From contig CM066914.1 of assembly GCA_033964015.1 (NCBI GenBank), positions 17,873,637 through 17,937,636 of the forward strand: 64,000 nucleotides of DNA, in the 5' to 3' direction. Position numbers and translations under genes: made by a program. Each line of letters starts with the position of its first letter. Position 1 is the stretch's first letter. The notes beneath the pieces are model-generated. The model was not told the DNA's origin. It did no database searches and saw only the letters and a program-made list of their open reading frames with translations. Of the stretch, positions 43,969 through 56,576 are shown piece by piece. The stretch comes from Scolanthus callimorphus. Its lineage: Eukaryota > Cnidaria > Anthozoa > Actiniaria > Edwardsiidae.

Positions 43969-45412
43969 TGCAAAGCTTATACATCAATAATAGGAGACTG
44001 AAGGATTGCTCACTTTGCCTATCGTAAAATATAGGATGTTTTAAGGTGGCTAGTCACCGCCTGTATTTTCCCAAGTTTTCTAAACATTCTATGTAACGAT
44101 TTTCCCTGGAATCTCCAGTGCGCTTTCGAAGAGAGAGATTTCTTCTATATATGAATACAATTTGAATTTATATCGAATATATTCATATTACATTTTCTTT
44201 TTCTCAACATACGCATAACCTCCAGAAATAGAAGAATAGAAAGAAATTTACATTCCGGGGAATGTAAATATCTCATCCCGTTAGATCATCTTAAAAAGCC
44301 CTGAAAAATTCATGCGGAGGATGTAAAAACAAGTGGTTTAGTAAACAAATGCGCAATTTTCAAAAACAGACGAGGTTGTCCAACCACGCAAGAGCAGTTA
44401 ATTTGCTCTAAAATTTTATAACTGCATTAAAATATTTTATGGCGTGTAACGAGATATTATGGAAGTCTTTTAACCACCCACGCCAGGTAACAGCCTATAT
44501 ATTCATATAAGAAGATTTAGTGTCTTCTGGCTCATCTGGAAAAAACTTAAATGTTTTGGATTAGTTCGCACAGAGTGAACAATATTAGGATTGTTTTTGA
44601 TAAGTATGTTATGCAGTGCGCATAAATCACAAATGACAAATGACCGGTAAGACACGGAAACGAACAGAGAATTGCATGCGTATTTGTGTTTAGAGAGGAT
44701 ACTGGAGGGATTGAAGCAGACATTCTATAAATTACCTGTATTGCTTAAACATTACCCACGATATTGGAGTTCAGTCTTAATGCAATATCCGTATCATTCC
44801 CATAAACTGTTTTTGTGCTATTTCGATTCTGGATTTTAGCTGTAAAGGTTAACGCAGAAAAGAAAACTGCGGGAAAAAAATCGAATAAAAGGATAGATAT
44901 TTCGTATCGAAGCTCCCGTGTGTCTCAGACATAAATCCTTGGGTACCTGCACCTACTGTAGCGTTATCCACTCAAATATACACATCAAACAAATAACGAC
45001 AGAACTACATGGTCTGTATGTAGTCGTAACCATTTGAATAAACAATGTTTGTTACCTCTCAAAAGTCCTTGTGTGATGATTGCTGAATAAATGACGAAAA
45101 GTGAAGATCTGTATTCTGCACGCGATCTCCGCACCACAAACTAAACTTGTTGGACCACACTCCAACCACAAGAACTTACTAAAGCTCACCCTTGCAGGGG
45201 GCCAACGCAAACTACAAAACATCTAGAAATTCAACCTATGGGATGAGCTTCAATAAACTAGTTGTTATTTTGAATTAGAGCTGCGGAGAGCAAGTTTTGG
45301 CGTAAGAAGATTTCAGTGAATGAAAATCATATTAAAAATAGCTGAGTGGTTCAGAAGATCAGAACTAAAATGAAATCTAAAAAATCTAAAATAAAATCGC
45401 TGCTTTTGGTCA

Positions 45413-45707
45413 TTACTGCAATTTTCATAATTCTGCGAACTCTACGCCAAATAACAAACCGCGGTTTGGCTTCCGTCAATCAAACGAGTGAACAGCTCTG
45501 GGTGATTTCACGCGGCTTTGAGAGGTTTTTGAACTAATAAGGACTAGCAAGGCTTCAAAACCAAATTTTCCACCATAAAATGCAAGCGAAACTTGCATGA
45601 AAAATAATCCACGCGCATGTCTTAAAATGTTTGATGACGAAAGGCAAAACGCAGTTTGGCGTTCGGAAATGTAAAAGAGTCTCGCGGAATTATGAAAATA
45701 GCAGTAA
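45413..45707. mobile_element. 295-bp MITE, copy 2
   Basis: TTACTGCAATTTTCATAATT at the left is mirrored by GGAATTATGAAAATAGCAGTAA-type sequence at the right. It has the same length and internal order as 43539-43833, with scattered substitutions; inner segments CGGTTTGGCTTCCGTCAATC and GGGTGATTTCACG are conserved. Confidence 0.92.
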
Positions 45708-48700
45708 AAGCAATAAATGGTTTTGTTTTTCTCATCATTTGTTAATACTAAGCAAAACAGGCACCCGTGAGAAAACATGAGGGAAACTTAGAGTATAATT
45801 TGTAATCGGCGATGAATTTTTCAGTACGTAATTATCTCTCGGCATTTTGAAATTGTCCATCGACTCCAAACAGGAAAATTCCTGTTTTTCCGCAGGCCTA
45901 GAGCATCTTAGTTATTACCTTTTGTAGCGTCCACTTTGTAGATTATGCAAGAACAGAATTTTACATTTATTCCTCTTTATTTAACTTTTCTTGAAACAAT
46001 CCTTAAAACTCTAAGTGTTGATTATTTTAGTGTAATTGTCACTGAGTCATTATAATGATGTTGCGCTTGCCATCTCGGGAAAATAGTAAACCTTAAGACA
46101 CATATTGCATTCCGATTTTTTTGGGGTAGAGTTTCACAGTATTCAGACATGAAAACTGTTTTTGTTCGGTAGCGATATTTGCTCTACAAATTGCGTACGT
46201 ATTGCTTTTGTTTTTGCTGGGTTAAATATCCTAATTCCTTTTCAGTTTCCTTCCCGATATTTTTCAACTTTCTTTGTTCTTTTTTTGAAGAATTAAACTA
46301 AATATTCCTTATTGAATAATATTAATGACAATTTCTTGAGACATTGTGACGCAATATTCTCTTTTCGATATTCCTCTCTCAATCCCCACACTGTTAGAAA
46401 ATGTTTTTATATCAGCGAGGACATCAATGGGTAATTTCCAAGAAAACGAAGCGTGTCGACATCCCATTTATACCAAGATGTATTCCCTGTTAATAATCAC
46501 ACAGGTATATCTTACTATAGGAAAACCCCTTTTAAAGAGAACATTCCCCAATTAAATGTTCATTTTTTCGAATTTTGTTTCTATTGCTTCCTTTCGCTCC
46601 ACGAAAAGAAGTAACTTGGGATCTTAAAGGTGTCACGTTGCTTACCTTTTCGATTTGATATATGTTTGAGGTGTCTAGGGTATATTGTTAGTGTGGAGAG
46701 TGGTTTCAAGTAGGCCTGAAGTCATTTATGTAATCAGTGTAAAACACGGCCTATATAAAGTCACTAAACTTAACGTGCCATGTCCGGCCCTTTTGTGACT
46801 CAGTTAGAAATGATTTCCCAGCTCTGCAGGTCTATTCTGATCCGATCTAAAACATCTTCATTAATTAATCCATCATGTAGGGACACCTTATGGTTTGTAT
46901 TGCCCTTATTCGAGCTATTTTTATAATCGAGTGGGACTTAGCAATTAACGATGCTGATGGAATAATCAAGCCGTTTTCTGTGGGAGTTAATTGCTACGGG
47001 CACAATATTCATCAGTTTGAATTCTTATTAAAACTCGTTATACTTGTATCACAATATTCTAAACACCATTAACTGTATAAATTAAAATATGTATAAATAA
47101 AAAAAACTGTTTTTAGAGTTTTGTTAGGAACAACAACTGTTGAGATAAAGCTATTCATAGTCATTTCGTTTCAAAACTTTCATGCTTATCAATATATTTA
47201 ACCGTCAGGATTTGTAGCTCTGTTCAAGTTCGAGTTATTATACTAACATGCAGCTTTCCTAGTGAATTAAACTTATGAACATGCTGAGTTAACCTAATTC
47301 TCTGTAACCAGCATAAACAACCATGAGTTTGTAGCCCTATAAAACTTAGTTGTTGGATAGTTCGTATTCTTCTTGACATGACTACAGCTTAAAACATTAT
47401 AGCGTTCAAAAGCTTCATTCTAAATCATACTTTATTAATAAGATAGCATGAGCTTCTAGCTCTACGTGTAAATGCTATACAAAGCAATGTCGAAAAGCAT
47501 TTGGAATAATCAAAGGGGTACCCCTTTAACATCAGCGGGACCTTCAGTTTGTCACGTAACGACTATATCCATCGCCGAGTATTTTCTTATTTAGAGCAAA
47601 TGTAGTGTTTGTTTTTAATCTGCATTTCCCATTGATGTCTTCCTGCAAACGCCTTTAAAAAATAAACCGGTAACTTTCCTAAATTTACTTTATAACTTCT
47701 GTTATTTCGTGATCCTTTCGTATTATTTCTATTACATTACTCAAGAAGCAGTTTCCTATTTTTATAAGAAAAACAGTTGGGGAGGTTTAGAAAATGTTTT
47801 GCGATGGCTATGGGTCATAATTAATCCTATCATTTTTTTTCTCTTCAATTAATTTCGAGCTTTGCTTGGGATGAAGAAATAGCCTCGGGTTATTTTGTTT
47901 GATGGCTAGTGTTTTCCTAAGCTCTTGATAGCAATTGATGAATAGAATAGATAATAAAAAAATGCATCAAGATATTAACCGAAACTAAAACAATTCAGAA
48001 TAAACAATCGGGAAAGCTCAAAGCTCATCGTCTCGACAAATAGCGCAAATGGGCAAAACATTCGCGATGTTGTTTATACTGAAAAACAGTGGTCATGGGT
48101 TGTGAGTGAATTCATTAGATCTATAATTGAGTTCATCGTACTGACAACATATCCCTGGTGTTTCAAATAAGTGAAAATCACTTTGAAACAAATGAAATTA
48201 AATTAAAACGCAATAACTGTCCCCTTTTTCTTATCATACATTAGATTTTTTCATTTAAGAAAATTTCACTTTTGAAATCAACATATGAGGTGTAATTAGC
48301 AAGGCTTCAACAATTGTTTAACACAATTCTAGCAAGAATTCATATTTGTTCTATTTATTGCTCGATTCAAGAAGTATAGTTCACATTCGAAGAAAATTTC
48401 ATATTAAATTTCGATGAACTTTGTAGGTATTCAAGTGTCATAAGTAACTTACCAATCAGGTTCTTTTCTTGTGGTCCCTTCTAAATTAGTATTCCTTCCT
48501 CTCACTCGCTTTCATTTGTAATCAACGAAAGGGGGTTACAGACCGCAGAAGAACAGGTTGTCGGGCCTTATGTGCCAGCTAGACGCCCCTGTAGCTCTGC
48601 GTGATCTGGTAAAGGTTGTAGTGAAGTACGCAGGTCTTATTTTAAGATATGATCGAGCGCACGATTCTATTGCTATAGAAATACGCTGTCTGGTCGCTGT

Positions 48701-50051
48701 ATGAAATTTATGAATGTGTAGTAACTGAACTAGAACAATAACTCATAAGCTGGATATTGCAGCTCTATTGGTAAACAAGAGATTAATTATGCATTTAAGT
48801 TAAATCGAGGCAAATAGAATGATTTCCTTATGTTTTTTCTCAAGAACTATTCTTAGATACAAAGATTGCAACAACAAGCTTGTGTGAATTAACTATTCGA
48901 CTATACATTTTTTGCTTACGTTGCATTTTAATGAAAACTTTCTCGTGACCTTGTTTGTTACTGTCTTGACGGAAAAACTGAAAAATTACATTTTACTCTT
49001 ATTGAAAAAGTGCTTTTTCGACTCTTCACAACTTATTGACCATACTCCGTATCTTAATAATTCATCCTCTTAAGAAATGCAAAACCTCTTATAGTAATAA
49101 TTAAAAAAAAAGATATTCAGAGCATTGATCTCTACACAAATTACAGACAAACAAACTAAAGGCTGTCCCACAATCTAATTTTTTTTAACAGTTGTACTGT
49201 TTTTTTTGAACTAAATAGCTAGGTTTTTTTCTTTTTAAGCAAATGATAAAATTAGCAATATTACTACTAATAATAATAACAATTTATATTAACATACAGT
49301 TAACATACAATAAAGTTATAATCAAATGCGCTTTATAGTTTAATTAATAGTACTAATGATAAAAAGTAATCTTTAAAAAAATAGCTTGAAAAAATATAGG
49401 ATTTTAAGAGAAAGATTTTAAAAATAGTGACTTTCAAACAGGTGGAGTCATAAGTCACGTTGCGTTTATTTGGAGGAAATCTGGAAATTTCTCCACGTCC
49501 TAAATATCGCTTTTAGCGATCTCTTCCTCGTTTTGGAGAGGAACCAAAAGGTTTAGTGCTAAGGCGGGTTATGTTTAATGTGCCGCGTTTCCTGTCTGAT
49601 CGGTAGGCGATTCCTCTTATTTACCGCCACAAGTCCTTGCTTGTCGCGACTGATTTCGTACTCGTGCATTCGGCAAAACACATGGCGAATATAGCTGTGC
49701 GTGAAAGAACAAGTCCCTACACGAAATTATTATTTTTTTCCATATCAGCTGTTCGAGTGTAAGAGAGTCAGTTGCCTCGATTGGTTCTGATGCCGATGGG
49801 GAGTCATAGAGATTTTTACTCTTAGCATAAGCGGAGAAACATTTTTGTGTCCCGACTACAAATTGTCGCGCGTAACGAAGTTTCTCGCGTGGCTAAATTA
49901 GTAAACCATGAAGAAAACAAGTGTCCGGCTACAATGTTGCGCACTAACATCCCATAAGGCACACTATTTTTATTTTATACGAATGTTGCTCCATATTTGT
50001 TGCTACTGATCTCGCCTCGAGATCAGTTAAGAACACGATACTAGTTAAGAA
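45708..50051. other. AT-rich gene desert
   Basis: 4.3 kb with no recognisable exon, MITE pair or RNA gene. Two patches differ in composition from the rest: 48530-48670 and 49450-49720 are GC-richer. Long homopolymer and A/T runs are frequent at 49080-49440. Confidence 0.5.
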
Positions 50052-50350
50052 CATTCTCGTACCCAGAGCTCCCCGGCTCGTCACCTCGCGGTGAGGCATG
50101 GTGGCAGCCACCGACGCATGCGTAAAAGAAAATGGTGGTTTTTATGCCTCACTTTTAGATCGTTCAAGTCTAAGGCGTGGATTGAAAAGACGACTAGGAA
50201 ACGAATGCCAGTGTTATTTTGACAGATCCGTTTTTTTAAAGCGAGATTAAGCTAGTTCTATGTACGCATGCGCACCGTTTAAGCCAATCAGCAAAGGCCC
50301 TCAAATGGATGTTTTACCAGAGCCTCCCCTGCTCGGCTGCGCCTCGTGAG
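50052..50350. mobile_element. CATTCTCG-family MITE, divergent copy
   Basis: The left end CATTCTCGTACCCAGAGC, then CCCCGGCTCG, is identical in form to 10303. The right side keeps ACCAGAGCCTCCCCTGC but the terminal CGAGAATG is missing. Confidence 0.75.
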
Positions 50351-53300
50351 TCCACAACAGTTTGACCACTTTATTACGTCATTCCGTGGTATATAAGAGG
50401 ACATACCACGGAAAATCATAGGGCATTTGTTAAAAATAAGCTCCGGGTGCCGCAACAATTCTCCGCGTGAATTGTATTTTTAAATTGGAAAGGGCACTAT
50501 TACTGAACGAGGTACTTTGAAACAAAAGGCGTGACAGATCAGGCAGTGAATCAGTTGAGGATTCAGGAATTTGAAAAGGTTGGGGCCATCAAAAGAATGG
50601 ACACTATTTTGTAAAACTTATAAATACCATGTTAAAATGGGAAACCGCGCCCATGTTTGCACTACAAGAAGCACAAACACCGTTAAAGTGCCACTATTAT
50701 CAAAAATTAGAGTCTCCAATCTTTGCCAATTCTCCATATGTTAGGCAGCTTTGCAAAACTAGAACAATGCCGTTTTCCGTTTTTTGATAGCTCTTTTCGT
50801 TCAAAAGTTATTAAGGTAAGAACGATATGCAAATTAGCATGGGTGATGACGTCACACTCTCAACTTGATCAATACTAAATACTGAAAAAAGGTATATCTC
50901 TATACCTCTTGAAGTTAGAGTGCTCAAACTTGGCAGGATGAATACTTGACTTGAACAGAGTGATGTGACTTATCAATCAGGGTTGCCACGGCAACCCCCT
51001 GGTTCCCAGGCTCCCCAGACGATTTTAGGATTTCCCGATTTTTCCCGCCCAGATTTCAAAATAAACCAATTTGCTTGTTACTAAAAGCGAGCTACTACTA
51101 AATAAGATAAGTGGGCAAGGCAATGTAGGTTACAATTGATTTCTTCAAAAGATATAGCCTCATATAGAATTTTGGATAGGGGTGGTCTGGAACAAAGGCT
51201 GTTGCCATGGCAATCAATTAAGGAAAACAAAATTATCAGGAAGAGTGAGTTCAATAACCGTGGCAATTTGATAGGATTTGATGCAAATCCAACAAAAATA
51301 TAGACCTTCAAATAATTCACCACTTTGTTTGTTGAGAATGTGACGTCATCAAGTCACACTTTGGAGCAATGGCGGCCAAATTTCAAACTCTAATATCTTC
51401 GGAACCAAAAATATTTTTGAAAACGGAATGAAGCATATTTCTTCTGAGCCTCAGCTCTTTCAAATAAGGCATAAAGTAAATAATTTTCAAACTTGATCAT
51501 AGTTGCACTCCCACATGACACATAATCTGACCTAAAGCTTTCGTGAGTGATAATGTTAAGGGTTCCATGGTTGCGCTGATCTCAGCCTTCTTTCTGTTGA
51601 GAGGGGGCATAATTTGTAACTATGACCACTTATTCCCGCGGGAATCAAAATGTACAATCTAAAAAAATAGATTGATCTGCTCCTACCACGAATAATATAT
51701 AAGATCGACTTGCGCATCGATTAGCAGCAATAATAATAACAAATAGCAATAACAACAGTAACCACAGCGACGGCGAGATGATGATGATATGATGATGATG
51801 CAGATTTTGATATTAACAGAACAACAACAACAACAACGATGATTCGTCATTTGCAGCATTGCGTTACATTCTCGTGAGCTTCTATAGTCGTTTAAAATGC
51901 AGAGAAAGTTCCGTTTGGACCCGGGTGTCAGTATAAAAAGCTCTTTACCAACCGGGAGCCTTTGCACCCTATTTTCTTTTGTTTTCAAATTCATCCATTG
52001 TTTTTCGGGTGGTCTGATTGGCTAATAGACCGCAAAGGCTCTCGGTGATGATGGAACTAAATGAACATAACATGTCCTCGAGCCCCGCCTCGAGCTTCAA
52101 AATCACTATTTCAGCTTCACCCAAGTGGCTCTTTAAAGCTGCCTGTTTAATTGTAGCTGGCGAAGTTCGATAAAAAGCTCTTTATCTTTCGAAAAGTGCT
52201 GATATTCGTTTTCATATCAGTAGACAAAAATAACTCCCCAAAGGGCATATACTTAAAACACCCTAGACATTTTACTCAACACTTGCGTCACTATCGCTCA
52301 ATGTTGTACTTTGCAAATAAACTTACTAACGTAATAGATAAGATAATTCAAGATGATTTTTTGTGTTCCATAATATTACACTATGCCGGCGTGCTAATTC
52401 ATCTACAAGTACTTACATGGTTAAACAAACGCAAAGACGTGTTTTTGTGTACAATAATTTACATGGGTGTATTAAGATAAATGAATTCCGCACCGCGAGC
52501 TTCTGTGCTCTTTTTGCATTCATATAGGAAACCATTTCGCTAATGAACCTTCTCCAGTGTTGTTCACAAGGTATTTGTTGTTGGATGCAAAAGATTACGT
52601 ACTCATTGTAACCTCTCCTGTCGCTAGTTTTCTAAAGCTACGGAAGAATAATCTACCGCAATCCCTACCGATAAACATGATCCTAAAAAGTGAAGATTTA
52701 AATCTTCTCCTAGGTCTACATTCTCACTTGAACAAATCGAAAACAGGTCTTATCCGTTCCATTAATGGTAACACTGCTGAGTAAATTTCTAGTCTTACCT
52801 TCAGCGGATTATGCGAGGATATTTCAGGTTTAAAGTATACCAAACGTCGCCGAGTAAAACAGGAACGAAATGAAATGGTTCAATTGTGAGTTTTGACAAC
52901 AAAAGCGGAAAGGACGAAAAGCTGATTCCTGTGGCAAATCCATACGTGGTAATATTATCCGCAGCTGCACTGACAAGAAAATAGGAAAATGAGAACTCTC
53001 CAGCATGACTGTGGAATGCCAGATGGCTATAGTCATGCCTTACAGGGTCTATTTACTCGTGTGGTGGGATTTCCATACCGCACTAATGCTACATTGTCCA
53101 ACAATTAACTGCTCGATGTAGTTTTACTGTCAAGTCGATTATTCAAGGCAGGCTAGCAATATCGGAGTTACTGGTTTAATTGTTGTGCTGTTTACTTAGT
53201 GGAACACTAGTGGTTAACGAGGTTTTTTTAGCTGTTGTGGTTATGGAAAACTAATAATAAAAATAATACTTGGGGTTACATATTCAAGGTAGAGGTTGGT

Positions 53301-53637
53301 TTGGCGTTTTTTGTGATAAAATTATGTCTGTTCTATCTTTTATTCAATTTGAATCGCTATGAAAAAGAAGTTCCTATTTTGATAAATACTCGCACTCGCT
53401 ATAGTCCACAGATTAAAGATAAAATACTAATAATTATACGATATAATTAGAAATTAAACTATACCCGAGTTTTTCAACGATTTTTGTCCGATATATAATC
53501 AAATTTAGTGAGCTCAGCTCTTTCTTTTGTTCGCTTTGGCGAATTCGCGCGTAATTAGTTAGCAAAAACTGAACGGCCAGCAGCCTTAAGGAGATCGCTC
53601 GGCAACCGCGATCATTTTGTGTTAAATTAATTCCTAC
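50351..53637. other. Gene-poor stretch with decayed repeats and a microsatellite
   Basis: 50640-51510 has repeat-like character (the GTTGCCACGGCAACC palindrome at 50982-50996, and two GTGACGTCA-type sites) but no clear ends. 51715-51840 holds trinucleotide microsatellites (GATGAT, AACAAC). Open frames at 51683-51994 and 52196-52784 follow the low-complexity sequence and show no similarity. Confidence 0.4.
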
Positions 53638-54010
53638 TTACAGTGAAGCGCGCTTTACAAGAATCCTTTTTCTTTGATGTGATCCGTCTGTTGAGTGACA
53701 CCGGCAAGCAGAATAAATGAATATAGTCAAGTCAAGTTGTGCACGGAGCGGTATAGTGCCCGCGTAGCAACGATTGTTACAAGTCCTTCGCACACTCAAA
53801 TGTCCCTTCACTGACGAACCCGCTTGTTTTATCACCAAATGAGGAGTGCGCTTCTAATGTCTCGAGATAAGACGCGCTCGGCAGGGATCGAAACTACTCG
53901 ACGTTTTTATTACAGTCGAGAGGCGTTTATCAGACTAGTAACTACAGCTCCTTCCGTTACCGCGGGCTAACGGCTCTACGCACCACAGGGTACCCAAGTA
54001 TCCAACGACA
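53638..54010 (-). repeat. Possible tRNA-derived SINE
   Basis: On the minus strand, AGTTTCGATCCCTGCCGAG near 53893 resembles a Pol III B box, and GGTGCGTAGAGCCGTTAGC about 90 bp upstream could be a relic A-box region. A non-repetitive-looking body follows. No poly-A or simple-repeat tail or target duplication was established, so this is tentative. Confidence 0.25.
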
Positions 54011-54710
54011 CGCGCCCCTAACCTGAGTAAAAGCCGTTTATCGCCCCAAATGCCTCTTTAGGAGAGCGATTTGATGCACAGAACGGAGATTGAGAGCTAT
54101 GAACTTTATGACTTCTTATTAAAGAGCTCAAGCAGAATCCGAAATAGCATCGCAAATGCGGCCAAGTGATATATACGTCATGGCAAGTGACTACATGCTT
54201 GGAGGGCACGAATTAACGAGATCTTGGACAGTTCCTGACAATAATCCAATGCCAATTTTCTACTGCGTATAATACAATCGCGTGAATAATAGTCCATTTT
54301 GTCTTTTTGCGTGAAAAAGACACAACAAAGAGGCTGAAATGATTCTTATTTTTTGTATCGTATATGGAACTCATTTTCCGGTACCCCCCCTTTTAAGAGA
54401 GTGCATGGCTATTATTATTCGAGTTAAAGGCTCCATTTATAATCTGCAAAATTCCATATCCGGACTTGTAGCCCGTAGGGTCAAGGATATGGGGATATTA
54501 CCAGTCATTCGAGCCGATAAGAAAGGTTTTGCTGGTGACGGAAATAGCTTGTTTGGTAAATAAAGCTTCGTGATTTGCCCGGCACGGCCGTAGCGAAAGC
54601 GAAGATGAGCTTTGGTTTTGCACTATAACTAGTATAACTTGTCTTTATTGTAGTAACGCATAAAGTAGTAACTGATGCAAAGAAATGCACAACATTGCAT
54701 TTGAGTTATT

Positions 54711-54860
54711 ATAGGCGGCGCTGGACTATAGAAAGTGGGGGGTGCTCATTAGTAAGGATGTATGGGAAGAGTGAAAACACAAAATACAGTAAATGTATGA
54801 AAATTTGACGAAAAGTGGGGGCGCTCGAGCACCCCCTGCCCCCCCGGGTCCGCCGCCTAT
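54711..54860. mobile_element. Short hAT-like MITE
   Basis: ATAGGCGGCGCTGGAC at the left is mirrored by GTCCGCCGCCTAT at the right. The interior has GGGGGTGCTC and GAGCACCCCC, also complementary. A solo GTGGCGGATCCAGGATTTT end of a similar type sits at 54932. Confidence 0.75.
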
Positions 54861-56192
54861 GGTGATATACACCTGTTTCAATTACAGTAACTTTGCTCGT
54901 GAAAAGAAGCCATGCATCATAGTGACATATAGTGGCGGATCCAGGATTTTACAAAGAAGGGTTCCTTTTCTTTCGTCAATTCCGACGAGAAAATAAAATA
55001 CGAGAAATAGCGTCTTCATACTGACATAAGTGAATAGAAAGCAAGTCAAAATATACTCTGTACTTACAATCTGTCTGCCTTCTTCGCGTTAGGCTTCTGC
55101 TGGACTGACTATCTAACTGTTATTCTGGGTTTATACCTAATGCTTGTGAATTGTTGTTATTGTTACTGTACATGATAATAATTACATAATCTTGACTCAA
55201 CTAAATGGAAATTCCTTTTTTTAAATATTTTTTTGTAATTTTTTTTCTATTTTTTTTCTTACTTAAACTAATTAAACAGTTCATTATAGTAATGGATTCT
55301 TGTAATGTTCATGTGGGCGAAACAGCTTCTTCTCGTTAGTAAAATGGGCGCAATTCCCTCCATTTACACTTCAAGGTGGCGCTGAAAATAGTCCCTTTCA
55401 CGAGCTTAATTTCCTTCACCCTTAGACAATAATATCTGGTATAGACATACACATTATATACAAAAATAACTTTTAAGTGCACTACCCAGCAATACTTGAT
55501 TTTTTCTATCCGGAAAAATAGTGGTTTTGCCTTTATTTTCTCAACTTAAAAAATCCACTAAAGCCACATTGCGATGAGCAATCAGCCCAGATCTGACAGG
55601 GCACAGAAAAATAACTAATTTGACATTGCTGGGCTCACATCACAGGGAAGAAACGAAACCACGCCAAATATCACTTAAGGGGCAATTGACGTTTTATTAA
55701 GGTGTCCAAGGAAAATTGGATTTTTTATGATCGGGGCGAAAACCGCGGAAATTAAACTAAGTACTTGGGTCAATATCCAGGCGAGTATTAATTAAAAACT
55801 GTATGAATGTCATAGTAGATTAATTCAAAACATGTATGCCATTCGGCTAGAAAAAATCGCTTTTTGGTTTGATGTTTCATCACTGTTCCATATTTTTCAA
55901 ATGGAGATGAGACTTAAAATGGATTTTGTTTTGCTTTCAACCCATTCGCGAGATTACTTTGCATGGGAACCCACATTAAATCAGCTGGTAAAATAAAACG
56001 CGGGAAAATGAGGGATGAATATCAAGAAAGCGATTATAAATGAAAAGGGGTTGAGATAGGAACCACGCCATCAATAGGTGCCACGCCTGCCCGCGCACCT
56101 ACCATGATTGTTGTACTAAATTTTCAAAACATATAGCCTCACGAGACTACACACACTTCTGAAAAATCCATCACAGACAACCCACAAAGCCC

Positions 56193-56463
56193 ACGGGCAC
56201 ACAACGGACCTGTTTCTCAGAAAACTTGTCCCTCATCCCCTTGTACAGTAAGGTATCCTCAGAAAACTTGTTCCTCGCCCCCTTGTACAGTAAGATATCC
56301 ACGGGCACACAACGGACCTGTTCCTCAGAAAACCTGTTCCTCACACCCTTGTACAGTAAGATATCCACGGGCACACAACGGACCTGTTCCTCAGAAAACC
56401 TGTTCCTCGCACCCTTGTACAGTAAGATATTCACGGGCACACAACGGACCTGTCCCTCGCTGC
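56193..56463. repeat. 66-bp in-frame tandem repeat with a 42-bp sub-duplication
   Basis: The unit begins ACGGGCACACAACGGACCTG and starts at 56193, 56301, 56367 and 56433. The last three starts are exactly 66 bp apart. The first copy is 108 bp because a 42-bp piece (TCAGAAAACTTGT through GGTATCC) is repeated within it. Both lengths are multiples of three, and one frame is open on each strand (plus 56226-56576, minus 56551-56171). The minus frame repeats EEQVRCVPVDILLYKG. I do not recognise a protein family. Confidence 0.85.
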
Positions 56464-56576
56464 TAGCTGGCAAAATGGCCATAAAGCCTTTTGCTGGGAA
56501 AGATTTCTGTATTTCACTTTGCTGGCAAAAAGAAATCAGATGTCCTGGCAAATTTTTTTCTAGCTTTTGTTCGTGA

